DNA of 64,000 bases from Streptomyces sp. CB02261 (GCF_001905665.1 NZ_LIVX01000006.1:310001-374000); one strand, 5' to 3'. Shown: positions 15,758-24,580, counted from the first letter of the stretch. The notes: generated from the letters alone by a model not told the origin. A program made the numbers and translations.

Positions 15758-16495
15758 ATGGCGGAGCGATCCGTGCGAGCGAAGGACCCGGTACCGGAGG
15801 ACATGCCGGGCGGGGTGCCGCGGGACCTGCCCGGTGGGGTGGAGCTGTACCACCTGAGGCCCGACGGCGGCATCCTGCTCGCCGACCGTGAGGGGCGCCG
15901 GGAGCTGGGGCCCGAGCGGGAGTTCCTGCGGTTCATCGACGACGGTCAGTTCGCCCACTACCTGGTGGGGGACGCGGCCACCTCGCCCGAGCGTCCGTCC
16001 AACGCCACGGTCAAGCTCGGGGTCGTGGGCCCGCGCAGCGCCTTCACCCCGCACGCGCACGGCGGCGAGCACTTCGTCCTCAGCCTCGGCCACGCCGCCT
16101 GCGGGCTCTACGACGAGGCCCGGGCGCGCGTCGTCGACGTCCCCCTCGCCCCGGGCATGCTGATCCGGATCCCGGAGATGATGCCGCACTCCTTCGCCAA
16201 CCGCGCGGACGTCCCGCTGACCATCCTCGCCGCGAACACCGGCTACGGGATCGACCACGAGGACTACGCCATCACGGCGGCCGAGGCCGAGCGGCGGGCC
16301 TCGGCGCCCGTCGGCGGGCCCGGCGGTCACACCGCACTGGCCGCCGGAGCGCTCACGGACCACAGGGCCCTGGCCGCCGCGCTCCGCGACATCGAGCGCG
16401 CCCAGCGGGTCCACGGCATCGCCGCCACGACGGTCCGGGAACGGCTGGCCGCCCGGCTGCGTCGGATGGCCACCGCGCTGGAGGTGCCCCGGTGA
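15758..16495 (+). CDS. Cupin-domain protein, first gene of the Toprim-like operon
   Basis: A 245-residue protein with a cupin core at about residues 75-165. 'PHAHGGEHFVLSLG' supplies the His/His/Glu metal ligands of motif 1, and 'PEMMPHSFAN' the His of motif 2. The C-terminal ~70 residues are helical and Arg/Ala-rich ('LRDIERAQRVHG'). Cupins range from dioxygenases to sugar-binding sensors, and the substrate here is unknown. The ribosome site is strong. Its stop overlaps the GTG of the next gene, so it is translationally coupled to the zinc-ribbon proteins, implying a shared role. Confidence 0.8.
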   Translation: MAERSVRAKDPVPEDMPGGVPRDLPGGVELYHLRPDGGILLADREGRRELGPEREFLRFIDDGQFAHYLVGDAATSPERPSNATVKLGVVGPRSAFTPHAHGGEHFVLSLGHAACGLYDEARARVVDVPLAPGMLIRIPEMMPHSFANRADVPLTILAANTGYGIDHEDYAITAAEAERRASAPVGGPGGHTALAAGALTDHRALAAALRDIERAQRVHGIAATTVRERLAARLRRMATALEVPR

Positions 16496-17550
16496 TCTGC
16501 CCGCACTGCGAACACAACCTGCTCCGCAGGGAGCGCCCCGGCAACCGCTGCTCCCGCTGCGGGCGGCAGTACGCGCTCGACCCCAAGACCAACCCGCTCC
16601 GTCTCAACGACCTCCGGGTGCGCCGCGTCACCGCCGCCCTCACCGAGGAGGGCCGGATCGGTGTCGTCCCGGACCAGCTGTGGTACGCCCTGTCCCGCAA
16701 GCGCCTCCGCGACGGCGAGTTCGCGTCCGGCTGCCTGGGCGCCGCGGCCCTCGTCGGCGTCGTCGCCACCGTCGCCGCGCTCGTCAGCGAGATCCCGCAG
16801 CTGCTGCTCGTCACCGCCGCCATGCTCGTCGTCGGCCTCGGCGTCGCGGTGGCCCGGGCGTCGGGTGCGGGTCAGGGCATCCCGCCCGTCGCCCGCGAGG
16901 CCTTCCCCGCGCAGGTGCTCGCCCCGTGGCGGCAGGTGTACGGGGCGCTGCCGTCCGGTGTGCTCGACACCCGTGGGCCCGCCGGAGGTCCGGCGCCGGG
17001 GACGGGTGCGGGCCCCGTGAACGGGGTGCTGGTCTGCCCGGACCCCGCGGTCGTCGCCTTCCTCGTCGCCGCCGGCCTGCCCGCCCGGTACGGCCTCGTC
17101 CCGGCCCGGACGCCCGAGGAGGCCCGCGCGGTGCCGTCGAGCGGCCCGGTACTGGTCCTCCACGACACCGACGCGTACGGCGAACTCCTCGTCCTCCAGG
17201 TCCGGGACGCCCTGCCGGGCCGCACGGTCGTCGACGCCGGACCGCCGCTGCGCACGGTGCGGGCCCTGCCGCAGGCCGTTCCCTACCGGGACCCGGCGCG
17301 GAAGCCCGGAGCGCAGCAGATGCGACTCCTCGCCGGACTCGGCACGTTCACCCCCGAGGACCTGAAATGGCTCGGGAAGGGCTGGCGGTTCCCCCTCGTG
17401 GGGCTGCCGCCTGCCCGGTTGCTCGCCGTCGTCGACCGGGTCGCGGGACAGGTCACCCGCGGGGTCGACGCCGAGCTGCGGCGCGCCGCCGACCTGGGAT
17501 TCCTGACCTGGCCGGACGCGGCGGGACCGGACCGGGCGGGTGGCCGGTGA
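16492..17550 (+). CDS. Zinc-ribbon / winged-helix / Toprim-like membrane protein, paralog 1
   Basis: 352 residues. Cys3, Cys6, Cys20 and Cys23 form a zinc ribbon. Residues 38-72 look like a winged-helix segment ending in 'DQLWYAL' (Tyr65), comparable in position to the 'Q/ELYY' catalytic segment of Spo11/TopoVI-A proteins. Residues 79-122 hold two membrane helices. Residues 178-265 resemble a Toprim fold: 'VCPDPAVVAF' in the first strand and 'VLHDTDAYG' (Asp225, Asp227) in the DxD position. The C-terminus has 'WLGKGW...LPPARL' and ends 'DLGFLTWP'. Two paralogs follow directly, each overlapping by 4 bp. This is the only copy retaining DxD. The function is unknown and the Toprim assignment is my inference. 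Confidence 0.7.
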   Translation: MICPHCEHNLLRRERPGNRCSRCGRQYALDPKTNPLRLNDLRVRRVTAALTEEGRIGVVPDQLWYALSRKRLRDGEFASGCLGAAALVGVVATVAALVSEIPQLLLVTAAMLVVGLGVAVARASGAGQGIPPVAREAFPAQVLAPWRQVYGALPSGVLDTRGPAGGPAPGTGAGPVNGVLVCPDPAVVAFLVAAGLPARYGLVPARTPEEARAVPSSGPVLVLHDTDAYGELLVLQVRDALPGRTVVDAGPPLRTVRALPQAVPYRDPARKPGAQQMRLLAGLGTFTPEDLKWLGKGWRFPLVGLPPARLLAVVDRVAGQVTRGVDAELRRAADLGFLTWPDAAGPDRAGGR

Positions 17551-18653
17551 CCTGCCCCCACTGCGCCGCCGCGCTGACCGCCAGGGAACGGACCGGGCAG
17601 GTGTGTGCGCACTGCGAGCGGCCCTTCGCACTGGACCCGAAGAGCCACGGCCGGGGCATGAACGACCTCAGGATCCGGCGGATCGCCGCGGCCGCCACCG
17701 ACGACGGCCGGCTGAAGGTGACCGTCACCCAACTCTGGTACCTCACCCGCACGTACAGCGGCGCCTGGGGGCCCACCCCCGCACACGGGATCCGGCCTTT
17801 CGTCCGGTGGCTGCTCGCCCTGCCCCTCGCCCTCCCCCTCTTCCTCTGGTCCGCCTTCTCCGACGGACTGTGGGCGACGCTCACCGGTGCCGCCGCCCTC
17901 GCCGTCGTCGGCACGGCGGCCCTGGCGAAGCGGCGCACGCCCGGACGGTCCGGCGGTTCGCTGATCACTCCCGCCGAATCCCGGTTCCGGCAGCTGATGG
18001 ACGACCGCTGGCGGAGCACGTACGGGCGGCTGCCGCCGGGGGTGGTCGACGACGGGCCGCGCGCGCCGGCGGTCCGCGAGTCCCCCGTGGGCCGCCCCGC
18101 CGCCGTCATCCTCTGCACCGACCACGCGGTCGCCGTGTTCCTCCGGGTCAACGGTATCCCCGCCCGCCTCCGGGCACGCCTCGTCGAAGCGGAACCGGCC
18201 GCCGCCCACGAGGCGCTGGTGGACGTCCCCGGACGACTCCCGGTGGTGGTCCTGCACGACGCGAGCGCCCTGGGCGCGTTGCTCGCGCCGCTGCTGCGCC
18301 TCGCCCACCCGGACCGGGTCGTACTGGACGCCGGTCTCCCCGTCACGGCCGTCCGGAACCGGCGGGGCGCCGTGCACCGGGTCTCCGCCGCGCCGCCCGT
18401 CGACGCCGACGGCCTCCGTGCCGTCGCGGGCCTGTCCGACGAGGACGCCGCGTGGCTGTCCGACGGGTACTGGAGCCCCCTCGCCGCCGTCCCCCCGTCC
18501 CGTCTGGAGTCCGTGGTCACGGCGGCGGTGAAACGGGCGCTGACCGCCCGGCCCGGCGCCCTCGGGGCCGCCGACGGCTTCCTGACCTGGCCGGCCGGGG
18601 AGCCGACACCGGCCGGTACGACGTCCCGAACGAAAGGCGCCCCGGCCGGATGA
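17547..18653 (+). CDS. Zinc-ribbon / winged-helix / Toprim-like membrane protein, paralog 2
   Basis: 368 residues, clearly homologous along its whole length to the preceding protein. It has the same Cys3-x2-Cys6...Cys20-x2-Cys23 ribbon, 'ALDPKS', 'MNDLRIRRI', and 'TQLWYLT' with Tyr65 in the same place. Two membrane helices follow at about 86-126. The Toprim-like part has 'VILCTDHAVAVFL' and 'VLHDASALG', so the second acidic residue of DxD is Ser240 and metal chemistry is probably lost. The C-terminus repeats 'WLSDGY...VPPSRL' and 'DGFLTWP'. The GTG start overlaps the upstream stop, and the stop overlaps the next ATG. It probably arose by tandem duplication. Confidence 0.7.
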   Translation: MTCPHCAAALTARERTGQVCAHCERPFALDPKSHGRGMNDLRIRRIAAAATDDGRLKVTVTQLWYLTRTYSGAWGPTPAHGIRPFVRWLLALPLALPLFLWSAFSDGLWATLTGAAALAVVGTAALAKRRTPGRSGGSLITPAESRFRQLMDDRWRSTYGRLPPGVVDDGPRAPAVRESPVGRPAAVILCTDHAVAVFLRVNGIPARLRARLVEAEPAAAHEALVDVPGRLPVVVLHDASALGALLAPLLRLAHPDRVVLDAGLPVTAVRNRRGAVHRVSAAPPVDADGLRAVAGLSDEDAAWLSDGYWSPLAAVPPSRLESVVTAAVKRALTARPGALGAADGFLTWPAGEPTPAGTTSRTKGAPAG

Positions 18654-19537
18654 GCCAGCGACACCTCCCGCCCCAGGGCACGGCAGCCCGTCTGTCGGCC
18701 GTGGTGACCGGCCGGGCGATCGCCGTGGCCGCGGTCCGCGCCGCCTCGCCCGGCGGCCTGCGTTTCACCGAGCGCCAGCTCTACTACGAGACCTGCCGCG
18801 TCCTGAGCCCCGGCTCTGCCCTCCTCCGCCGGTTGCCCGGCACCCCCGCCCCGGTGCTGCGCCTTCGGGCGTTCACCCGCGCCCTGGACGCGCGCGGCCG
18901 GGAGACCGTACCGGGCCTCCTCCCGCCGCCCGCCGCACCGTCCGCCAGGCCCCTGGCGGGCGCCGGCGAACCGTCGGAGCCGGACCTCTACGACTACGGC
19001 CTGCCCCGCCTGCTGCTCTGTCAGGACCGGGCGGTCGCCGGGATGCTCCTCGCCAACCACGTCCACCTGGAAGCGGCCTGTCCGGTCCTCGCCGTCACCG
19101 ACGCCCTGCCGCTCGATCCGCGCCTGCTCGGCGCCCTGGAACGGGCCGGCGGCGCCGTCGTGCACGTCCTGCACGACGCGAGCCCGGCCGGGGTCGCACT
19201 GCCGGCCGCGGTCCGGGCCGCGCTGGGGCCCGTACCCGGCGTCCGGGTGGTCTCGCTGGGTCTGGTGCCCCGGCACGCGGCCGCCCTGCGCCTGCCCACC
19301 GGCCGCGGCCCCGAACCCGGTCCCGCCGGCCTCGCGGGCCGACCCGCCGCCCTGCGGCCCCGGGAGGCCGACTGGCTGGCGAGCGGACGGTTCGCCGAGG
19401 TCGCGGCCGTCCCCCCGGCCCGTCTCGTACGGACGGTCCTGCGTCTCACCCGGGGACCACGGCCACCCCGCGACACCCTGTGGAACGGCCTGCGCGGACT
19501 GCGCGGAACCGGCTTCATGACCTGGCCCGCCGCGTGA
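18650..19537 (+). CDS. Winged-helix / Toprim-like protein, paralog 3 (no ribbon, no membrane segment)
   Basis: 295 residues. It lacks the zinc ribbon and the membrane helices of its two upstream paralogs, but keeps the winged-helix-like 'GLRFTERQLYYETCRVL' (Tyr45-Tyr46), strikingly close to the 'LYY' segment of TopoVI-A/Spo11-type proteins. It also keeps a Toprim-like half ('LLLCQDRAVAGML', 'VLHDASPAG') and the common ending 'GTGFMTWP'. As in paralog 2 the DxD is degenerate (DAS). The ATG overlaps the previous stop by 4 bp. The soluble form could be the partner of the two membrane forms. No described family could be named. Confidence 0.7.
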   Translation: MSQRHLPPQGTAARLSAVVTGRAIAVAAVRAASPGGLRFTERQLYYETCRVLSPGSALLRRLPGTPAPVLRLRAFTRALDARGRETVPGLLPPPAAPSARPLAGAGEPSEPDLYDYGLPRLLLCQDRAVAGMLLANHVHLEAACPVLAVTDALPLDPRLLGALERAGGAVVHVLHDASPAGVALPAAVRAALGPVPGVRVVSLGLVPRHAAALRLPTGRGPEPGPAGLAGRPAALRPREADWLASGRFAEVAAVPPARLVRTVLRLTRGPRPPRDTLWNGLRGLRGTGFMTWPAA

Positions 19538-19580
19538 CCCGTCCCGGCGCTCCCTCCCACCGACCCGAGGTACGCACACC

Positions 19581-20126
19581 ATGATCCGTCCCGAAGAGAT
19601 CGGCTACGCGGACGAACTGCTCGCCGACGGCACCGTCCACCGCACCTACGAGGACGGCCTGGAGGAGTGGCGGAGCCGCACCCCCGGCCGGCCGCACCTC
19701 GTGCGCTGGCACGACAACCGCGGCTCCTCCGGCACCGACGAGCTGCTCGGCGGTCGCATCATCAAACGCACCCTCGCCGACGGCACCGTCACCTACGCCC
19801 GGGACATCGGTTACGGCCGCACCCTGTGGGCGCGCGGCGAGAAGGTCCTGGTCAACCGCAGTTCCTTCGGCGGCCGGATGGGCGTACTGCTGACCGGTCT
19901 GGGGGTGGCGACCCTCGCGATCACCGCCGCCCAGCTGCCCCCGCTGAGCATGTCCCCCGAACAGGAGGAGGCGCTGCGGCAGCAGCAGGCGCAGGCGTCC
20001 CAGTCCTCCTCCGGGAGCGGAGGAGGCGGCGAGACCGGCGGTGACGGCGGGTCCGGCGACGGGGACGACTGGGACGCGGACTGGGACGGCGACGAGGACG
20101 CCTGGAGCGACGACGACTTCGGCTGA
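19581..20126 (+). CDS. Single-pass membrane protein with acidic Gly/Ser/Asp tail
   Basis: 181 residues, 43 bp after paralog 3, with CCGAGG upstream of the ATG. Residues 1-95 contain two repeats of an 'ELLADGTVHRTYEDG' / 'RTLADGTVTYARDIG' type, short beta-hairpin units resembling YD/MORN-like strands. One membrane helix lies at about 98-115 (98 'GRMGVLLTGLGVATLAITAA'). The tail is Gln-rich, then Gly/Ser-rich, then almost entirely Asp/Gly/Trp. The acidic tail may bind metal or a basic partner. The function is unknown; operon context ties it to the Toprim-like set. Confidence 0.7.
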   Translation: MIRPEEIGYADELLADGTVHRTYEDGLEEWRSRTPGRPHLVRWHDNRGSSGTDELLGGRIIKRTLADGTVTYARDIGYGRTLWARGEKVLVNRSSFGGRMGVLLTGLGVATLAITAAQLPPLSMSPEQEEALRQQQAQASQSSSGSGGGGETGGDGGSGDGDDWDADWDGDEDAWSDDDFG

Positions 20127-20173
20127 GCCGCACGGGCCCGCCGGAGGAACGACACGAGGAGAAGGAGCCGTAC

Positions 20174-21949
20174 GTGGCACGTCTGTGCGCCTGCCTGGCC
20201 GCCACCACCGGGCAGGCCCGCGCCCATCTCGACGCGATGGGCGCGCTCGGACCCGACCACGTCCCCACCGGCGTCCCCGGCGCCGAACTCTCGCTGCTGC
20301 CCGGTGAGACCGGCCGCGCCGAGGGCCCGTTCACCGCCTACGGGCGGACGGCGGTCGGGGAGGTCACGCTGCACAACCGGCCGGTGCTGCTCTCCGCTCT
20401 CGCGGAGCGGGCCGCCCCGGCGCCGGACGGCTGCCCGGACGGTGAACTGCTCCTGCGCTGCTGGGCGCTGCTCGGGGACGCGGGGGTGGCGCTGGCCGAG
20501 GGGATGTTCGTGCTGGCCGTGCTGGACGGCCGGGACCTGGTCCTGATCCGCGACCACGTCGGGGCCCGCACGCTGTTCTACGGGTGGGCGGACGGCGCCT
20601 GGGCCGCCTCCACCTCCCTGCGCGCGCTGCGCCGCTGGCCCGCGCTCGGCACCTCGATGGACCTGTCGGCGGTCCGCTCCTTCCTCACCTTCGCCTATCT
20701 GCCCGGGGAGGAGACCCTGCTGACCGGCGTACGGGAGCTGCTGCCCGGGCGGGTGCTGCGGCTGCGCCGGGACGGCACGTCCACCGAGACGGTCCACTGG
20801 GAGCCCCGGGAACGGCTCGAACAGCCCGCGCCCGAGGACCCGACCGGGCATGTCCTGGCACTGCGGGCCCTGTTGGAGCGGGCGACGGCGAGCCGGCTGC
20901 CCGTCGCCGAGCCGGCGGCCGTGCTCCTGTCCGGCGGGATCGACAGCTCGCTGGTCACGGCTCTGGCGGCGAAGCTCCACGGTCACCCGGTGCACACCTA
21001 CTCCATCAGCTTCGGCGACGACCTGCCGAACGAGCTGGGGTACTCGGGCCTGGTGGCCGCGCACTGCCACACCCGCCACCGGGTCCTGAACGTGTCGGGC
21101 GGGACCGTGGCGGCGCGGCTCGCCGAGGCGGCGGCGCTCCTCGACAGCCCCGTGGGCGACCCGCTGACCGTGCCGAACCTGATCCTCGCCGAGACCGTGG
21201 CGGCCGACGGCGCCTCCGTCGTCCTCAACGGCGAGGGCGGGGACCCCGTCTTCGGCGGGCCGAAGAACCTCCCCATGCTGGTCCAGGAGATGCACCGGAC
21301 GCCGGGGGCGCCCTGGGACGAGGGCCGGGCGACCGCGTACCTGCGCTCGTACCGCAAGTGCTGGACGGACCTTCCGGACCTGCTGACGGCACCGGCGCTC
21401 GACGCCCTGCGGGACGCCCCGCCCCTGGAGCGGCACGTGGCGCCCTACCTGACGGCGGACGGCGGCGGCCCGTACCGGATGGGGCATCTCCTCAACCAGC
21501 TGCTCCACTGCAACCTGCGGACCAAGGGCGCTCACCACATCCTCACGAAGGTGGAGCGGCTGACCTCCTCGCAGGGGGTGGAGGGCCGTTCGCCGCTCTT
21601 CGACCGGTCGGTCGTCGACCACGCGTTCGCGACCCCGCCCTCCTTCAAGCTCCGTGGCACGGCGGAGAAGTGGATCCTCAAGGAGGCCGTCCGGGACCTG
21701 CTCCCGGACACGGTGGTCGACCGTCCCAAGAGCGGGATGCGGGTGCCGGTCCAGCAGTGGCTGACGGGTCCCCTCCGTGACCTCGGCCGGGACCTCCTCC
21801 TCGGCCCCACGTCCCGGCAGCGCGGCCTGTTCCGGCCGGAGACGATCGGCGCCTGGCTGCGGGGCGAGGGCGCGCTGCTGCCCCGGCAGGGCGGCAAACT
21901 GTGGCTGGTGCTCACGCTGGAGCTCTGGCTGCGGTCGTACGACGTGTGA
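20174..21949 (+). CDS. Asparagine-synthetase-like amidotransferase/AMP ligase lacking N-terminal Cys2
   Basis: 591 residues. The N-terminal half follows the class-II glutamine amidotransferase fold, but it begins V/M-A-R-L-C, so there is no Cys directly after the initiator, where AsnB has its glutaminase nucleophile. The C-terminal half has an intact ATP-pyrophosphatase loop 'LLSGGIDSSLV' near residue 252 and 'GEGGDPVFGG' in the synthetase domain. This is the pattern of beta-lactam synthetase, carbapenam synthetase and other AsnB relatives that adenylate a carboxylate without using glutamine. The GTG start follows GAGGAGAAGGAG. The substrate is unknown; the next gene is an aldehyde dehydrogenase. 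Confidence 0.85.
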   Translation: MARLCACLAATTGQARAHLDAMGALGPDHVPTGVPGAELSLLPGETGRAEGPFTAYGRTAVGEVTLHNRPVLLSALAERAAPAPDGCPDGELLLRCWALLGDAGVALAEGMFVLAVLDGRDLVLIRDHVGARTLFYGWADGAWAASTSLRALRRWPALGTSMDLSAVRSFLTFAYLPGEETLLTGVRELLPGRVLRLRRDGTSTETVHWEPRERLEQPAPEDPTGHVLALRALLERATASRLPVAEPAAVLLSGGIDSSLVTALAAKLHGHPVHTYSISFGDDLPNELGYSGLVAAHCHTRHRVLNVSGGTVAARLAEAAALLDSPVGDPLTVPNLILAETVAADGASVVLNGEGGDPVFGGPKNLPMLVQEMHRTPGAPWDEGRATAYLRSYRKCWTDLPDLLTAPALDALRDAPPLERHVAPYLTADGGGPYRMGHLLNQLLHCNLRTKGAHHILTKVERLTSSQGVEGRSPLFDRSVVDHAFATPPSFKLRGTAEKWILKEAVRDLLPDTVVDRPKSGMRVPVQQWLTGPLRDLGRDLLLGPTSRQRGLFRPETIGAWLRGEGALLPRQGGKLWLVLTLELWLRSYDV

Positions 21950-22005
21950 ACCGCGCCCGACAGGCCGGTCCGTCCCATCGAAGCACCGATCCGTGAAAGG
22001 CCGTC

Positions 22006-23385
22006 ATGAGCAGCAGCTTCCCGGCACCTCCCGTCGAACTGACCGACCCCCGGACGGGGGCGCCACGCGGCACGGCGGACCGGTCCCGGCTGCCCGAGGT
22101 CGGGGCCGCCGTGGCCGCCGCGCGGGCCGCCCTGCCCGGCTGGAGCGCGCTGACCCCGAAGGAGCGCGGGCGGCGGCTCGACCGGCTGGCGGGCCTGGTC
22201 GAGGAGCACGGGGCGGAGTACGCGGCCCGTGAACGGGCCGGGACGGGGAAGCCCGAGGCGGAGGCCGCGGGCGAGATCGAGCAGGTGGCCGACCTGTTCC
22301 GGTTCTTCGCGACGGCGGCCAGGACCCGCACCGCTCCGGCCGCCGGCCGGCTGGTGGAGGGCCACGAGAGCTGGGTGCGGTGGGAGCCGGTCGGTGTGGT
22401 GGGCGCGGTGGTGCCCTGGAACTATCCGCTGCTGATGGCGGCCTGGCGCTGCGCGCCGGCACTTGCGGCCGGGAACACCGTGGTCGCGAAGCCCGCCGAG
22501 ACCACGCCCGACAGTCTTCTGCTCCTCGCCGAGCACGCCGCGTCGGCGCTCGGCGCGGACGTGCTCCGGTGCGTGACCGGCGACCGGGAGACGGGCCGGC
22601 TGCTCGTCGGGGCCGCGGTGGACATGGTGGCGTTCACCGGCAGCGGCCGGGCCGGTGCGGACGTGGCGGCCCGCGCGGGGATCCGGCGCGTCAGTCTGGA
22701 GCTGGGCGGCAACGCCCCGGCGATCGTGCTGCCCGACGCGCCCGCCGACACCTGGACGTCCCTCGCGGAGGCCGTCACGTACAACGCGGGGCAGAGCTGT
22801 GCGGCTCCCGCACGGGTCATCACCCTGCCGGAGAACTACGAGACAGCCGTCGAGGGTCTTGCGGCGGCCCTGGGCTCCCTGGTGGCCGGCCGTGACTTCG
22901 GGCCGCTGAACAACCCGGAGCAGGCGGAGCGCTACGACCGTCTGGTCGCCCGCTCCGGGGCGAAGCGGAACCTCGTGTCGGACATCGCCCCGGGGCCGGG
23001 TGAGGAGGCGGGGCACTGGCGGCCGGCCCGGCTGCTCGCGGACGTCCCGGACGACGACCCGGCCGTCACCGAGGAGGTGTTCGGCCCGCTGCTCACCGTG
23101 CAGCGGGCCGAGGGAGTGGGGGCGGCCGTCGCCCTGGCGAACGGCGTCCCGCAGGCGCTGGCGGCGAGCGTGTGGACCGGGGACCTCTCGGCGGGTCTGG
23201 AGCTGGCGGCCGCCCTGGACGCGGGTGAGACCTGGCTCAACTGCCATCTCGTCCAGACGGCGGAACTCCCGCACGGCGGCCGGGGCGCCTCCGGGCACGG
23301 CACCGACCTGAGCGTGCTGGCGCTCCAGGAGTACCAGCGGCCGAAGACGGTCACGGTCCGGCTGGGGTCCCGGGCCGGGCGTTAG
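22006..23385 (+). CDS. NAD(P)-dependent aldehyde dehydrogenase, last gene of the operon
   Basis: A 459-residue aldehyde dehydrogenase. Catalytic Glu232 lies in 'LELGGNAP', the nucleophile Cys265 in 'NAGQSCAAPAR', and the cofactor motif is 'VAFTGSGRAG'. 'GVVGAVVPWNYPL' and the overall length match the betaine/aminobutyraldehyde dehydrogenase branch, but a somewhat short C-terminus and altered motifs prevent naming the substrate. It lies 56 bp after the AsnB-like gene with AAAGG before the ATG. Together the two suggest oxidation of an aldehyde to an acid and its ATP-dependent condensation, in either order. Confidence 0.88.
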   Translation: MSSSFPAPPVELTDPRTGAPRGTADRSRLPEVGAAVAAARAALPGWSALTPKERGRRLDRLAGLVEEHGAEYAARERAGTGKPEAEAAGEIEQVADLFRFFATAARTRTAPAAGRLVEGHESWVRWEPVGVVGAVVPWNYPLLMAAWRCAPALAAGNTVVAKPAETTPDSLLLLAEHAASALGADVLRCVTGDRETGRLLVGAAVDMVAFTGSGRAGADVAARAGIRRVSLELGGNAPAIVLPDAPADTWTSLAEAVTYNAGQSCAAPARVITLPENYETAVEGLAAALGSLVAGRDFGPLNNPEQAERYDRLVARSGAKRNLVSDIAPGPGEEAGHWRPARLLADVPDDDPAVTEEVFGPLLTVQRAEGVGAAVALANGVPQALAASVWTGDLSAGLELAAALDAGETWLNCHLVQTAELPHGGRGASGHGTDLSVLALQEYQRPKTVTVRLGSRAGR

Positions 23386-23427
23386 CGGTCGGGCGGGTCC
23401 CACACGCCGTCCGCGGCTTCCCGGTCC

Positions 23428-24531
23428 TCACGCGCCGGCCGCGGCTCCCCGGTCCTCCGCGGCCTCCGCGGCCTTCCGGGCGGCGGCGAGTCCGAGGTCG
23501 CCGCCGGGCGGCGGGGTGAAGTAGCGGGCGACGGCCTCGTCCGTGACCTCGGGGAGCGTCGGCGGGGCCCAGCGGGGGGCGCGGTCCTTGTCGACGACCT
23601 GGGCGCGGATGCCCTCGACCAGGTCGGGGGTGGTGAGGGCGGCGCAGGACACCCGGAACTCCAGGTCGAGGGCCTCTTCGAGGGTGGCGAGGGCGCGGGA
23701 GCGGCGGAGGGTGGCCAGGGTCGCCTTGAGGGCGGTCGGTGACTTCGTGAGGAGGGTGGCGGCCGCCTCCTTGGCGGCGGGCACGCCGGCGTCGAAGAGT
23801 CGCTCGACGACGGCCTCGACGGTCTCGGCCGGGTAGCAGGCGTCGATCCACTCCCGCTGCTCGGCGAGGACGCCGGGCGGGGCGGTCGCGGTGTGGCGGG
23901 CGACGGCCTCCGCGGCGGGCAGCAGGGTCAGGTCCCGGGCCAGGGCGGGCAGTTCGGCGGAGGCGACGAAGTGGTCGGCGAGGCCGGTGAGGATCGCGTC
24001 GGCGGCGCCGACGTGGCCGCCGGTGAGGGCGAGGTGGGTGCCGAGTTCCCCGGGGGCGCGGCCGAGGAGGTGGGTGCCGCCGACGTCGGGGACGAACCCG
24101 ATGCCGGTCTCCGGCATGGCGACCCGGGAGCGTTCGGTGACGACGCGGACGGAGCCGTGCGCGGAGACGCCGACGCCGCCGCCCATGACGATGCCGTCCA
24201 TGAGGGCGACGTACGGCTTCGGGTAGCGGGCGATCCTGGCGTTGAGGCGGTACTCGTCGCGCCAGAACGCCTCCGAGGCGGTGCCACCGGCGCGCGCGTC
24301 GTCGTGGATCGCGCGTATGTCCCCGCCGGCGCAGAGGCCGCGTTCCCCGGCGCCTTCGACGACGACGGTGGCCACGGCGGGGTCGTGCTCCCACGCGGTC
24401 AGCGCGGCGTCGACGGCGAGGACCATGGCGTGGGTGAGCGCGTTGATGGCGCGGGGGCGGTTCAGGGTGATGAATCCGGCCCGGCCCTCCGTCCGCAGGA
24501 GTACGTCGGCGGTTGCGGTCGGCACGATCAC
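23428..24531 (-). CDS. Enoyl-CoA hydratase/isomerase family, 3-hydroxyisobutyryl-CoA hydrolase-like
   Basis: 367 residues from the GTG at 24531, with AAGGGACC ahead. Crotonase-fold motifs are 'LNRPRAINALTHAMV', the CoA-binding 'GLCAGGDIRA' and the oxyanion-hole 'MDGIVMGGGVGVSAHG'. 'AMPETGIGFVPDVGG' and the length above 350 residues match 3-hydroxyisobutyryl-CoA hydrolase of valine catabolism rather than short enoyl-CoA hydratases. It would release 3-hydroxyisobutyrate from its CoA ester in the cytoplasm. It is convergent with the aldehyde dehydrogenase gene. Confidence 0.87.
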   Translation of the reverse strand: MIVPTATADVLLRTEGRAGFITLNRPRAINALTHAMVLAVDAALTAWEHDPAVATVVVEGAGERGLCAGGDIRAIHDDARAGGTASEAFWRDEYRLNARIARYPKPYVALMDGIVMGGGVGVSAHGSVRVVTERSRVAMPETGIGFVPDVGGTHLLGRAPGELGTHLALTGGHVGAADAILTGLADHFVASAELPALARDLTLLPAAEAVARHTATAPPGVLAEQREWIDACYPAETVEAVVERLFDAGVPAAKEAAATLLTKSPTALKATLATLRRSRALATLEEALDLEFRVSCAALTTPDLVEGIRAQVVDKDRAPRWAPPTLPEVTDEAVARYFTPPPGGDLGLAAARKAAEAAEDRGAAAGA

Positions 24532-24580
24532 TCGGTCCCTTCGGGTGGCGCGGCTCGCTGTCGCGATCACCGTAGTGGAA

